Position numbers and translations under genes: made by a program. The notes beneath the pieces are model-generated. The model was given only the letters and a program-made list of their open reading frames with translations. It ran no database searches and had not been told where the DNA came from. This document shows, one piece after another, positions 41,324 through 57,179 of a stretch of DNA of 64,000 nucleotides. This DNA is from an uncultured Pelagibacteraceae bacterium (lineage in GTDB: Bacteria > Pseudomonadota > Alphaproteobacteria > Pelagibacterales > Pelagibacteraceae), in NCBI GenBank assembly GCA_902624075.1, contig CACNWC010000002.1:61088-125087 (forward strand), given 5' to 3'. Every line of letters begins with the position of its first letter. The first letter of the stretch is position 1.

Positions 41324-42801
41324 GCTTTGAAAAAATCATTCACAAAATTTTTAAAAGTAATTTTATTAAATATTCTCTTTTCTTGTAAATTAAAATTATT
41401 TATAAAATCATCAAGTTTCTCATCAGAGTTATTGTCAATTTTTACATTATCAAAACTTATTTGTTTAGAATTGAAGTTATAATTAAAATCAATTTGAAAC
41501 TGTTTAATTTCTTTTCTAAAATCTTTTTTAATTTGAAAAGACCTAAAAAAATCATTTACATCTTTAATATCAATTAAAATTTTTCCTATAAGACGGACTT
41601 CATCTTGATCATTAATAAATAAACTCTCTACTAAAGTTATTTTTAAATCATCTTTCCACATTATGTTTGTATCTGAAGGACTTATATTTCCATTTTCTAT
41701 TTTTAATTTAAAGAATAATTCATTTAATTCATCTATATTAGTTATATCTGTAACATTTAAATCAACATCTATATTTAAATTGATGTTATTAAATATTTCT
41801 GATTTAATTAAATCTAACAAAATTGACTCCTCCTTAAAAAAATTTTTCGTACTTAATCCAGTGTATTTAAAATTGGCATAAAAATAAAAAGGTTTAAAAT
41901 CTATTTTTCCATTAAATGGATTCTTTTTATCTAAAGATGAAAAATTTAATGAATTTTCTTTAATCAAATAATCTATGGATGTATTTTTATTAACAAATAT
42001 AACATCTAAAATCCCATCAGTTTTTTCATTCTCATAATTAAAATAATTTTCTAAATTTAATCTGATTAATTTGGAATTTAGTTTTGTAAAGAATTGCTTA
42101 TTAAATTTATCATTTTTGACTGTAAGCTTAAATGGGATTTTAAAGATTTCTATTTTTGCTGTTAAAATATTTTCTAAGTTATTTGAGTCATAGTAATATT
42201 TACTATTATAAATTTTATTAAGAAATAAGACTTCATCATTATCATCTTTAAAAAAAATATTACTTTTTTTTATTACTATTTTATTTGCATTTGGCTCAGT
42301 TTTTAAAAGATCTTTAAAAAAATTAATGTCATCCTTATAAAAATTGAAATCAGTATTTTGAAAAATCAAATCTCTAATTTCAACTGTATTAAATGAAAAA
42401 AATTTATCTAAAGAAATAAATATTTTTAATTTTCCGATATCTGCAATATTATTTTTTTCTCTAATAATAAATGAATTTTTTGAAATAAAATGAGGCTTTG
42501 GTAATAAACCATATTTTAAATCCTCATCAAATTTAATATCAATATTATATTTTTTAAAAATTTGATTCTTGATTTCAGCTCTTATTATATTTTTATTATA
42601 CATGGTGGGAATTAAAAAATAGCTTAGAGTTAAAATAAAAACTATAGCTATACCCAAAATAACTCTGTCATTTCTACTTAAGCCTCTTTTTCTGACACTT
42701 GCTACAAAAAAACCAAACCTATTAAAATAACTTTCTATTGAGTCATTTATATATATTATTTGTTTCTTAAGTTTTTTTGTAAATAAATTATCTTTGCTCA
42801 T
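41311..42801 (-). CDS. AsmA-like membrane-anchored protein
   Basis: Single N-terminal TM then long beta-rich region, [15 protein letters not shown]. Confidence 0.45.
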   Translation of the reverse strand: MSKDNLFTKKLKKQIIYINDSIESYFNRFGFFVASVRKRGLSRNDRVILGIAIVFILTLSYFLIPTMYNKNIIRAEIKNQIFKKYNIDIKFDEDLKYGLLPKPHFISKNSFIIREKNNIADIGKLKIFISLDKFFSFNTVEIRDLIFQNTDFNFYKDDINFFKDLLKTEPNANKIVIKKSNIFFKDDNDEVLFLNKIYNSKYYYDSNNLENILTAKIEIFKIPFKLTVKNDKFNKQFFTKLNSKLIRLNLENYFNYENEKTDGILDVIFVNKNTSIDYLIKENSLNFSSLDKKNPFNGKIDFKPFYFYANFKYTGLSTKNFFKEESILLDLIKSEIFNNINLNIDVDLNVTDITNIDELNELFFKLKIENGNISPSDTNIMWKDDLKITLVESLFINDQDEVRLIGKILIDIKDVNDFFRSFQIKKDFRKEIKQFQIDFNYNFNSKQISFDNVKIDNNSDEKLDDFINNFNLQEKRIFNKITFKNFVNDFFKAYAG

Positions 42802-42833
42802 AATTTGTGGAAACTTATAATGAAATATTTTAA

Positions 42834-44863
42834 ATGGTAAACTCTGATTATCTAAAAAATTTGAATAAAGCTCAAAAAGAGGCTGTAATATACCTAGACG
42901 GACCCTTGTTAATCGTTGCAGGCGCTGGTTCCGGTAAAACCAAGGTTCTCACATCCAGAATAGCTCACATCATTAAAGAAAAAAAAGCTTTTCCAAATCA
43001 AATTTTAGCTGTGACTTTTACAAATAAAGCTGCGAAAGAAATGCAAACAAGGGTAAGTAAAATTTTAGGTTCTTCTGCAATAGGATTATCGTGGCTGGGA
43101 ACATTTCATTCAATTTGTGCAAAACTTTTAAGAAAACATGCATCAGCCGTAGGTTTAAATTCTAATTTTACAATTATAGATAACGATGATCAAATAAGAT
43201 TAATAAAAAATATCTGTAAAGCTGAAAACATAGATATCAAACAACTGGCCCCAAGGTACGTTCTGGCAATTATAGATAGATGGAAAAATAAAGGATATTA
43301 CCCAAATGAAGTAATAATAAATTATAAAGATATTTATGAAAAAACTATTCTCCCAATATATAAAATTTATCAACAAAAATTAATAGATCTTAATTCATGT
43401 GATTTTGGAGATTTAATTTTACATACAGTAAAAATTTTTGAAAAGAATAAAGATATAAGACAAATTTACTCTAAAAATTTTAAATATGTTTTAGTTGACG
43501 AATATCAAGACACAAATTTTATTCAAAGTAAGTGGTTGAATTTGTTATCAGAAAAAAACAAGAATATTTGTTGTGTAGGAGATGATGATCAATCTATTTA
43601 CAGCTGGAGAGGTGCTGAAATAAAAAATTTCTTAGAGTTTGATCAAGTTTATGAAAATACTAAAGTAATAAGGCTGGAGGAAAATTATAGATCTACTCAA
43701 AATATTTTATCAATTGCATCAAAATTAATCTCTAATAATCAAAATAGGGTCGGTAAAACTTTAAAAACAACTTTAGATGAAGGAGATTTAGTAAAATTAA
43801 ATTGTTATAAGAATGGAAAAGATGAGGCAATTGGTGTTTCTGATGAAATCGAAAAAATTAATAAAAAATTTAATTTAAATAATATTGCGATACTTGTGAG
43901 AGCAATATTTCAAACAAGAGAATTTGAAGAAAGATTTTTAAAAATTGGATTACCTTATAGAATTATTGGAGGAACTAAATTTTATGAGCGAGCTGAAATT
44001 AAAGATTGTATTGCTTATTTAAGACTAATATATCAAGAAAAAGATGATTTATCATTTGAGAGAATTGTAAACAATCCAAAAAGATCTATTGGCGATAGTA
44101 CAATTAAATCCTTACATGAATATTCAAAAAAAAATTCTGTGTGCTTGGAAATTGCATCACGAAAAATGATTGAACAAAATTTAATTAAGCCAAAAACGAA
44201 AATTGGGCTATCTTCTTTTTTGGATTTGATTAGCAAGTGGAGAAATGATCTTAATGTTAAAAACATAGGGCATATAAAACTATTACAAATTGTTCTAGAT
44301 GAATCTGGATACTCTGGAATGCTTAAAAATAAAAAAGATTTAGAAAATGAAAATAGAATTGAAAACATAAAAGAGCTTTTAAGTGCGATGAAAGAATTTG
44401 AAAATTTAGAAAATTTTTTAGAACATGTTTCTTTGGCAACATCTATAGATCAAGATTGGGATGGACAAAAAATAAATATGATGACTATGCATGCGGCTAA
44501 GGGATTAGAATTTGATGTAATATTTTTACCTGGTTGGGAGGAAGGTCTTTTTCCACATCAAAAATCTATTGAAGAAAAGGGTCAAAACGGTTTGGAAGAA
44601 GAAAGAAGATTAGCTTATGTCGGCATAACAAGAGCGAAAAAACTTGTGAATATATCCTTTTCAATGAATAGGTTTTATCAAGGAGATTGGATTGATAGTT
44701 TGGCCTCAAGATTTATTGACGAATTGCCTGAAAAATATTTAGAAAAAAATTCTTTCTTTAATGAAAAAGAAAATATTGAGGACGATTTTGAGTTCAATCA
44801 AGATTTTGATGAAAATGAGGATTATAGAAGCCCAGGTTGGATAAGATACCAAAAGAGAATAAA

Positions 44864-44867
<4 letters not shown>
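42834..44867 (+). CDS. uvrD: UvrD/PcrA-type DNA helicase
   Basis: LLIVAGAGSGKTKVLTSRIAHII, DEYQDTNFIQ, CVGDDDQSIYSWRGAE, MTMHAAKGLEF; GTG/ATG start. Confidence 0.95.
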
Positions 44868-49415
<4,548 letters not shown>

Positions 49416-49444
49416 ATTTTCGTATTATTAGTTAAAAAATTATT

Positions 49445-50365
49445 TTATGCTATTGATTTAAGCATATTCTTTTGGATATAAGTATGAGGTAAACTTTTTT
49501 CTTTTATCTCTAAAACTGAGTAATTATCTTTATTATTAAACACTTTCCTTAATAATTGATTTGTTAAATAATGCCCTCCTTGTGAACAAGTTACATTCGC
49601 AAGCATTCTATAACCAGATGTAAATAAATCACCAATGCAATCTAAAATTTTGTGATTTACAAACTCTTTATTATTTCTTAATCCTTCCTTATTCAAAATT
49701 TCATTATTTTTCACAACAATAGCATTTTCTAAACTTCCGCCTTTTGCCAAACCATCTTTTTTAATTTGTTCTATATCTTCGTAAAGGCAGAAAGTTCGAG
49801 AGTCATATATATCTGTCAAATCATCCTCATAAACTTTAATTTTATTTCTTTGATTACCAATTAGCTCATTTTGAAATTTAATTTCAAAATCAATGTTCAA
49901 GTTTAATTTGGCTGGTTCAATAATTATTTTTTTATCGCCCTCTACAAACTCAACCCTTTTTTTTATTTTTATTATTTTAATTGGTGTTTCACTAAAATGT
50001 ATTCCGCTTTGGGTTATCTTTTTTACAAACTCTCTAGCTGAACCATCAAGAATTGGAACTTCTTCACCATCTATTTCAATTACAGCATTATCTATTCCTA
50101 ATCCAAATAAAGCTGCCATTAAATGTTCAATAGTTGATACTTTAACACCAAATTCATTAGAAATTGTTGTGTTTAAAGAAGTGTTGGTAACATTTGCAAA
50201 GTTTGGTTGAACAATGTTATTAGATTTTAAATCAATTCTTTTAAAATAAATACCTGAATTAGGCTCAGAAGGCTTAACACAAATTTTCACAAGTTTACCA
50301 CTATGTAAACCCATGCCCTCAAACTTAATTGAGTTTTTGACTGTTTTTTGATTTAAATAAGACAC
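49445..50365 (-). CDS. lpxC: UDP-3-O-acyl-N-acetylglucosamine deacetylase
   Basis: GMGLHSGKLVKICVKPSEPNSGIYFKR, STIEHLMAALFGLGIDNA, HKILDCIGDLF. Confidence 0.97.
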   Translation of the reverse strand: MSYLNQKTVKNSIKFEGMGLHSGKLVKICVKPSEPNSGIYFKRIDLKSNNIVQPNFANVTNTSLNTTISNEFGVKVSTIEHLMAALFGLGIDNAVIEIDGEEVPILDGSAREFVKKITQSGIHFSETPIKIIKIKKRVEFVEGDKKIIIEPAKLNLNIDFEIKFQNELIGNQRNKIKVYEDDLTDIYDSRTFCLYEDIEQIKKDGLAKGGSLENAIVVKNNEILNKEGLRNNKEFVNHKILDCIGDLFTSGYRMLANVTCSQGGHYLTNQLLRKVFNNKDNYSVLEIKEKSLPHTYIQKNMLKSIA

Positions 50366-50437
50366 ATCTAGATTAATAAAGTGAAAGGTTCTAGATTAAA
50401 AAACAACAAATATTACTATAAAATACAATTTATGCAT

Positions 50438-51145
50438 TTAGCCAAAAAGTTGAAAAAATCTCTCAAAAAATCCAATTTTTCTAGTAATTTTTGATGAAAT
50501 TATAACCTCGTTATCATTAAAACCTTCAATGATCTTTTTACTCATTAAAAATAGTTCTTCGTTTTTGCTCGATTTTGATGTTTTTTTTACATATTGAGCG
50601 CTTAAAAATTTATCAATTGATATTTGATATTTTTTACAAATTTTTTCAATTTCTTCAATAAGTTCGTTGGATAATGAAATAAAAGTTACATCTAAAGAAA
50701 AAGTCTTACATTTCATTTTTTGAGGCAAAGATAAAAATTCTTTCCCATCAATTAAATATTGATTTATTATCATGTGAATTATGGTTTTATTATTAAAACT
50801 ATCTTTAAATTGATATTTTATTTCATTAAGAGCATGTTTAATATTTTCTAGAGTAATTTCATCTCCATTATTATTTTTTTTAATTGAAATATCTACTGAA
50901 AGAATATCTTTATGATCAATTATAAGATTAATATCTTTAATGAATGTATTAAATAATTTTTCTATTTTGTAAATATTTTGGTCCAAAAATATTTCTAAGT
51001 CATCTAATGTTAATTCATTTTGATTATTATTTTTTATGTACTTATTAAGATAAATATTTTTAAAATCATCATACTGATGAACCGAAATTAAAAACTTATT
51101 TGAGTCTATATATAAAAAAACTTGAAGATTATTTTCATCCATCAA
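50438..51145 (-). CDS. Truncated FtsA-like protein (degenerate 1A + 1C domain + C-terminal amphipathic helix, no ATPase core)
   Basis: Occupies the ftsA slot between ftsQ and lpxC; IIHMIINQYLIDGKEFLSLPQKMKCKTFSLDVTFISLSNELIEEIEKICKKYQISIDKFLSAQ aligns by eye with the E. coli FtsA 1C region; ends KIGFFERFFQLFG. Confidence 0.7.
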   Translation of the reverse strand: MMDENNLQVFLYIDSNKFLISVHQYDDFKNIYLNKYIKNNNQNELTLDDLEIFLDQNIYKIEKLFNTFIKDINLIIDHKDILSVDISIKKNNNGDEITLENIKHALNEIKYQFKDSFNNKTIIHMIINQYLIDGKEFLSLPQKMKCKTFSLDVTFISLSNELIEEIEKICKKYQISIDKFLSAQYVKKTSKSSKNEELFLMSKKIIEGFNDNEVIISSKITRKIGFFERFFQLFG

Positions 51146-51797
51146 CGACTACCTGACTATTTTGTCTAAGATCAATAATTTTAAGATTTTCATTTTTTTT
51201 TTCTTTAATGAAGACATCTAATAATTCAAAAGATTCAATTAATTTTTCTTTTGGTAATTTTATTAGAACTCCATTTTTTGTCTCAATGTTCCATCTTTTA
51301 GATGGTAGGAAAGTTAATTTGTCAATATTCTCAAATTTAAAATTTGATTTATCAACAATTTCTTTAAAAAAGAAAAAATCTGAAACATTAAAATCACCAA
51401 AAATAATAGGTAAATTATTTATTTGTTCATTCGTTTTTATAAACTTACCATTGGATCCGATATAATTGTCATCAGCTGTTTTTATTATCAATCTAGTTTT
51501 TTCAATTTTTACTTCTATTGATGATGGATAAATTTTATATATTGTAAATTTTTCAACAAAATTATTAGAATTTATTATTTTATTAATTTTAGATCTATCT
51601 ATAAAAAATAAATTATTGACCTTTAGAACATTTAATTTTCTAGCTATATCTAAATTGCTTTTTTCATCTAAACCAGAAACAATTATATTATTTAAATTTG
51701 GGAAACTTAAATTAGCTAAATTTTTGTTGTTTATTGTTCCAATCATTAAAAATAAAAAAATATAAATTAAAACTTTTTTATTTTTGAATTGAGGCAT
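51135..51797 (-). CDS. ftsQ: Cell division protein FtsQ (short)
   Basis: N-terminal TM, POTRA-like segment NIIVSGLDEKSNLDIARKLN, position between ddl and the ftsA slot. Confidence 0.75.
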   Translation of the reverse strand: MPQFKNKKVLIYIFLFLMIGTINNKNLANLSFPNLNNIIVSGLDEKSNLDIARKLNVLKVNNLFFIDRSKINKIINSNNFVEKFTIYKIYPSSIEVKIEKTRLIIKTADDNYIGSNGKFIKTNEQINNLPIIFGDFNVSDFFFFKEIVDKSNFKFENIDKLTFLPSKRWNIETKNGVLIKLPKEKLIESFELLDVFIKEKKNENLKIIDLRQNSQVVVDG

Positions 51798-52692
51798 CTT
51801 TTAAAATTAATTCTAACAACTTGATAAAACTAATACCATGATAGCGAGCAATTTCAGGTACTAAAGATAGTTTAGTCATACCTGGCTGTGTATTAATTTC
51901 TAGTAAATAAAATTTTTTATTAAAAAATTTAAAATCAGAGCGTGAAACTCCTCTGCAATGAATTAATTTGTGTGCTTTCATGGTTACATTCATTAAATTG
52001 TTATAATCTTTTTTTGATAAATTAACTGGAATTAAATGTTGGGTTTTCGCATTAACATTGTACTTCGCTTGATAATCGTAAAATGTTCTTTTAGGTTTAA
52101 GCTCAATTGCCCCAAGTTTTTTCTTACCTACAATTGCTGCTTGAATTTCTCTTCCAGGAATAAATTCTTCTATTATAATTTTTTTATAATTCTTAAGAAC
52201 TCTAAGTTTTTTAAAGATATTATTTTTTGAACATATAAAAACATTTACACTGGATCCTTCATTAATTGGTTTAATCACAACTGGAAATTTGAGTTTTTTT
52301 TGTATTAAATTTAATAAAACCGTTTTTTTTTTATTAAATTCATACAAAATAAATTTTGGAGTTAATATTTTATTCTTAATAAATATTTTTTTTGATAATT
52401 CTTTGTCCATAGCCAATGCTGAGGAGATAACACCTGAATGGGTATATGGTATTTTGATGCCTTCCAAAATTGTTTGGATATAACCATCTTCTCCATACTG
52501 ACCATGCAAAGCATTAAAAATTTTTTTTGGTTTAAATGATTTTATAATTTTTAATAGATTAAAATTAGGCTCAGTAATTTTTACTTTATAACCATTTTTA
52601 GAAAGTTCTTTAGCTACTTGTCTTCCAGTATCAAGACTAATAGCTCTTTCTTTTGAGATACCTCCTGAAATTATTAAAATTTTTTTTTTCAA
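51778..52692 (-). CDS. ddl: D-alanine--D-alanine ligase
   Basis: NALHGQYGEDGYIQTILE, VVIKPINEGSSVNVF, LEINTQPGMT. Confidence 0.95.
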   Translation of the reverse strand: MKKKILIISGGISKERAISLDTGRQVAKELSKNGYKVKITEPNFNLLKIIKSFKPKKIFNALHGQYGEDGYIQTILEGIKIPYTHSGVISSALAMDKELSKKIFIKNKILTPKFILYEFNKKKTVLLNLIQKKLKFPVVIKPINEGSSVNVFICSKNNIFKKLRVLKNYKKIIIEEFIPGREIQAAIVGKKKLGAIELKPKRTFYDYQAKYNVNAKTQHLIPVNLSKKDYNNLMNVTMKAHKLIHCRGVSRSDFKFFNKKFYLLEINTQPGMTKLSLVPEIARYHGISFIKLLELILKDASIQK

Positions 52693-52693
52693 A

Positions 52694-53602
52694 TTATTCC
52701 AATATTTTAATTTCTTTTTCTAAACTAATTCCTGTTTTTTCTAAAACTTTTTTAGATACGAAGTCAATTAATTTTGACATATCTTCAAATGAAGCGTTGC
52801 CTTTGTTTACAAAGAAGTTGCAATGTTTATTTGATATATGTGCGTCTCCAAAGCTTACATCTAATGGCACTGAATCTTTTATAAGTTCCCATACTTTTTT
52901 TTCAGTTTGTGAGATTGGATTTTTGAAAGTACTTCCACTAGTTTTTATTTTTGATGGTTGATTTTTTTCTTTTTCAGCTTTTAATTTTTCCATTTCTTTT
53001 TTAATTTCAATCAATTCACCCTTTACACCTTTAAATGAAGCACTTAAAAAAATAAGGTTATCTGGCAAACTAGTCTTTCTATAATCAAACTTGATATCTT
53101 TAGATGGTATCGTAATTACATTGCCTAAATTATCAATTGCTTGAATTGATAATAAAATATCTTTAAACTCTTTTCCAAAACATCCAGCATTCATTCTTAT
53201 TCCACCACCAATAGTACCTGGAATACAGGATAAGAATTCAAATCCACTTAATTCATTTTCTGCAGCGAAATCAGATAATGATTTATCAAAAACAGCACTC
53301 CCAGCTATAATTATATCTTCTCCTAATAAAGAAATATTATTAAAATTTTTGCTTAATTTTATAACTACTCCATCAAATAACTTATCGGTTATTAAAGTGT
53401 TTGATCCTGCTCCTAAAATAAAAATTTTTTCCCTATTATCTATTTTTTTTAAAAAACTTACTAAATCTTTCAAAGTTTCAGCTTTAAAAAAAATTTTTGA
53501 TTTTCCACCTATATTAAACCAATTTTTTTTCTTTAAGTCTTGCTCATATTTTACATTTGCACCAAATTCATCCAATAAATCTTTCAATTTATCAATTTTC
53601 AT
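52694..53602 (-). CDS. murB: UDP-N-acetylenolpyruvoylglucosamine reductase
   Basis: NWFNIGGKSKIFFKAETL, ILGAGSNTLITD, CIPGTIGGGIRMNAGCFG. Confidence 0.96.
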   Translation of the reverse strand: MKIDKLKDLLDEFGANVKYEQDLKKKNWFNIGGKSKIFFKAETLKDLVSFLKKIDNREKIFILGAGSNTLITDKLFDGVVIKLSKNFNNISLLGEDIIIAGSAVFDKSLSDFAAENELSGFEFLSCIPGTIGGGIRMNAGCFGKEFKDILLSIQAIDNLGNVITIPSKDIKFDYRKTSLPDNLIFLSASFKGVKGELIEIKKEMEKLKAEKEKNQPSKIKTSGSTFKNPISQTEKKVWELIKDSVPLDVSFGDAHISNKHCNFFVNKGNASFEDMSKLIDFVSKKVLEKTGISLEKEIKILE

Positions 53603-54996
53603 TACATTAATTCTGGAAGACTTTTCATCCAACTAGATATTGTTCCAGCTCCCATACCAATTACAATTTTTTTTCCATACATATTTTTTTTAAGAAACTT
53701 TGCTAGTTGAAAATTGTCATTGACTATGAATAATTTTACTTTTGAATTTTTAATTATTTCTTTTGCAAATTTTATATAATTGAATCCTAACTTTATTTTT
53801 TCTCCAGCTGTATAAATTGGACAGAGCACTACTGTATTGGCATTTTTAAAAGATAATGAAAACTCTTTTCTTAAATCTTTTAATCGTGAAATACGATGTG
53901 GTTGAAAAATACAAACTTTATCATATCCTTTATAAACTTTTTTTAAACCATCCAAAACTTCTTTTATTTCTGTTGGATGATGAGCATAATCATCATAAAA
54001 ATCTATCTTATTATATGTAAAAATTTTATTAAATCTTCTTTCAACACCCTCAAAATTTAACAATCCCCTTTTTATATCTGAAATTGATATTCCAACTGTT
54101 AAAGCGACAGCTGTAGCAGCGACAGAATTTTTTACATTATGTATGCCAAGTAAAGGTATTCTAATTTTTTTAATAGTCTTTTTTTGTTTGTTTGGAAGAT
54201 TTATTATTAAATCATAATCAGTAAATCTCTTATCATATTTAACATTTTTAATTAAAAAGTTAGATTTTAAATTGCTTCCATATGTGTAAAAGTTTTTGGT
54301 CTTCAAATTTTTAATTAACTCAACATTCATTTTATCATCAATACAAATAAATGATTTACCGAAAGAAGGAACTTTATTCAAAAATTCTATAAAATAATTC
54401 TTTAATACATCCATTGATTTATAATAATCCATATGTTCTCTATCAATATTGGTAATAATAGAATAAGTCGGAGGAATGTGAACAAAACTACCGTCTGACT
54501 CATCAGCCTCTAAAATAGACCAGTCACTTTTTCCAAGTTTAGCAGAATTTTTAATAGAATTAATAACACCACCATTTATTATTGTTGGATCTATTTTTGT
54601 TTTTTGAAAGATTGAGGTTACTAATGATGTGGTTGTGGTTTTTCCATGAGAACCCACAACAACAATGTTTTTCATCAAAGAAACTATGTGCGCTAACATT
54701 TGACCTCTTTTAATAACCGGTAAATTTTTTCTTTTTGCTTCTAATAATTCTGGATTATTTTTTTTAATTGCTGAGGAAACTACAACAATTGTAGCATCCT
54801 TAAGATTTTGCTTCTTATGACCAATAAAAATTTTTATCTTTTCTTTTTTTAATCTTTCAATGTTCTTATTTAGCAATATATCACTTCCTTGAATCCTGAA
54901 ACCTTTGCCTTTCATTATTAAAGAAAGTCCACTCATCCCAATTCCACCAATACCAATAAAATGGATTATTTCATTTTTTGCTAATTCAATTTTCAT
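53602..54996 (-). CDS. murC: UDP-N-acetylmuramate--L-alanine ligase
   Basis: FIGIGGIGMSGLSLIM, VVGSHGKTTTTSLV, DDYAHHPTEIKEVL. Confidence 0.97.
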   Translation of the reverse strand: MKIELAKNEIIHFIGIGGIGMSGLSLIMKGKGFRIQGSDILLNKNIERLKKEKIKIFIGHKKQNLKDATIVVVSSAIKKNNPELLEAKRKNLPVIKRGQMLAHIVSLMKNIVVVGSHGKTTTTSLVTSIFQKTKIDPTIINGGVINSIKNSAKLGKSDWSILEADESDGSFVHIPPTYSIITNIDREHMDYYKSMDVLKNYFIEFLNKVPSFGKSFICIDDKMNVELIKNLKTKNFYTYGSNLKSNFLIKNVKYDKRFTDYDLIINLPNKQKKTIKKIRIPLLGIHNVKNSVAATAVALTVGISISDIKRGLLNFEGVERRFNKIFTYNKIDFYDDYAHHPTEIKEVLDGLKKVYKGYDKVCIFQPHRISRLKDLRKEFSLSFKNANTVVLCPIYTAGEKIKLGFNYIKFAKEIIKNSKVKLFIVNDNFQLAKFLKKNMYGKKIVIGMGAGTISSWMKSLPELM

Positions 54997-56050
54997 TTAA
55001 AGTATTTAATATTTTTTGATTAACACTAATCCAAGTATTTTGGTAATTTAATTTTTTTAAATTTTCCTTTTTTATAAAAAAATCCTCTTTATTTTTTAAA
55101 ATATTCAATAAAATCTCCTCAACGTTATCCTCAAATAAATGTTGATCAATAACCCAGCAACAATCATTATTTTTATAGAAATTTGCATTTTCGTATTGAT
55201 GGTTGTCTTTTGATGATGGCAAGGGGACAGCTAAAAAAGGTATGTTTGATATTGATAATTCCGCTAAAGTTGAGGCTCCCGCTCTTGTTATGCTGAAATC
55301 AGACGCTTGGATTATTTCCTTAAAATTCTCATTAAAACTGAAGATAAAGTTTTTTACGTTATTCTCTGAATAAAATTCTTTAAGATTAGAAATATTCTTT
55401 TCATTAGTTTGTTGAACTATTTTAATTGGATATTTTTTTGAAATATTAACAATAGATTTTTTTAAATTTTTATCAAAAATACTCGCACCCTGGCTTCCTC
55501 CTATTATTAACAGGTTAAATTGATTTTTTTCTATTGAAATATTATCATTTATATAAAATTCTTCCCTTACCAAGGGATTTATCAATACTATTTTATTTTT
55601 AAACTGATTAGGAAAATTCCTAATTTTATTACTATAGCAAAAAATTTTTTCACATGAACTTAAAAAAAACTTGTTAGCGCGCCCTAAAACTAAATTTGGT
55701 TCGAGTAAATAAATTTTTAATCCACAAAGTTTTGCAGCTAAAATAACAGGAAGAGACATATATCCCCCAGTGGAAATAATTTTTTGTATCTTTTCACTTT
55801 TTATAAATAAAAATGATTTAATTGTTAAAAATATTATCTTGAATAAATTAAAAGGTAGAAAAAAAAGATTGTTCAATCTTGGCGTATTTATAATTTTAAA
55901 TTTTTGAATATTTTTATCAAAAAAATTTGAGCCTCTTTTATCTGTAGTAATTATTACTTCAAATTCTTTCAATAAGTGTTTAAAAATAATTAAAGCTGGT
56001 ATTACGTGGCCGCCAGAACCACCAGTAGTAATTAAAAATTTTTTTTTCAT
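54986..56050 (-). CDS. murG: MurG glycosyltransferase
   Basis: TTGGSGGHVIPAL, LLIIGGSQGASIFD, TRAGASTLAELSI. Confidence 0.95.
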   Translation of the reverse strand: MKKKFLITTGGSGGHVIPALIIFKHLLKEFEVIITTDKRGSNFFDKNIQKFKIINTPRLNNLFFLPFNLFKIIFLTIKSFLFIKSEKIQKIISTGGYMSLPVILAAKLCGLKIYLLEPNLVLGRANKFFLSSCEKIFCYSNKIRNFPNQFKNKIVLINPLVREEFYINDNISIEKNQFNLLIIGGSQGASIFDKNLKKSIVNISKKYPIKIVQQTNEKNISNLKEFYSENNVKNFIFSFNENFKEIIQASDFSITRAGASTLAELSISNIPFLAVPLPSSKDNHQYENANFYKNNDCCWVIDQHLFEDNVEEILLNILKNKEDFFIKKENLKKLNYQNTWISVNQKILNTLNEN

Positions 56051-56051
56051 A

Positions 56052-57179
56052 TTATCTTACTTTCCTTTTAGTCAAATTTAGAATTATCCCAGATAAAATT
56101 GAAACACTGATAATAGATGATCCACCATAACTTATAAAAGGAAGTGTCATTCCTGTAGTGGGAAATAATCTTATGTTAACTCCGATATGAATCATTGCTT
56201 GAACTAAAATTAAACTTACACAGCCTACTAAAATTAATTTAACCCTTTCCTTATTTTCTAAATAGACTTTTTTAAATACAGAATAAATAAATATTAAAAA
56301 TAAAAATAAGATTAAAATTATGGCAATTACCCCAAACTCTTCGGATATCACAGAAATTATATAATCTGTATGAGCTTCTGGCACTCTATTTTTTAAAGTT
56401 CCCTCTCCTATACCTTTTCCAAAATACCCCCCGCTTGTAATAGAATCAATTGCTTTTTCTGATTGAGCATTATGTGTTCCTGTTTCACTATTAAAAAAAG
56501 ACAGTATTCTGTTTTTTATATATTCAAATTTAGGAACAAACCTTATCGAGAAATAAAGAACTGTGAATAAAGTCAAACAAGAACCTAATAGAAAGAAAAT
56601 ATTTATTCCAGAAATAAAAATTAAAACGGACCAGCTAAAAAAAACCAACAATGTTTGCCCAATATCTGGTTGTGCAGCTAATAACAAAGCTATTATTAAA
56701 GTTATTAAAAAAGAAACTAAATACTTTAAATAAATGTTTGTATATTTTTCACTACTTAAAATTATACTGATTAATACAATTAAAAATGGTTTGACTAACT
56801 CAATTGGTTGAAATCTAGGTAAAAAATACAAATCAATCCATCGTTTTGCACTATTCACCTCAACACCTATAATGGGAACTAATAACAAAAAAATTAGAGA
56901 AAATGAAAATACTATAGGAGAAATCTTAAATAGTTTTTCCTCATGAATTGAAGACAAAATAAAAATTATAAATATACCTAAAAAAACAAAAGATAAATGC
57001 TTGAAAAAAAAAGTATAGTCATTTGTATTTAATTTATCTGAAACTAATAAAGATGTTGATACCAATGAAAAAAATAACCCAATAATAAATAATAAAATAA
57101 TCAGTAAAAATAAAAATTTATCTATGTTTTTCCACCACTCATAATATACATTATAAATTGATTTATTTAATTCCATCAA
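56052..57179 (-). CDS. ftsW: FtsW peptidoglycan glycosyltransferase
   Basis: Multi-TM SEDS protein; PDIGQTLLVFFSWSVLIFISG, GGYFGKGIGEGTLKNRVPEAHTDYIISVISEEFG, LPFISYGGSS. Confidence 0.96.
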   Translation of the reverse strand: MMELNKSIYNVYYEWWKNIDKFLFLLIILLFIIGLFFSLVSTSLLVSDKLNTNDYTFFFKHLSFVFLGIFIIFILSSIHEEKLFKISPIVFSFSLIFLLLVPIIGVEVNSAKRWIDLYFLPRFQPIELVKPFLIVLISIILSSEKYTNIYLKYLVSFLITLIIALLLAAQPDIGQTLLVFFSWSVLIFISGINIFFLLGSCLTLFTVLYFSIRFVPKFEYIKNRILSFFNSETGTHNAQSEKAIDSITSGGYFGKGIGEGTLKNRVPEAHTDYIISVISEEFGVIAIILILFLFLIFIYSVFKKVYLENKERVKLILVGCVSLILVQAMIHIGVNIRLFPTTGMTLPFISYGGSSIISVSILSGIILNLTKRKVR

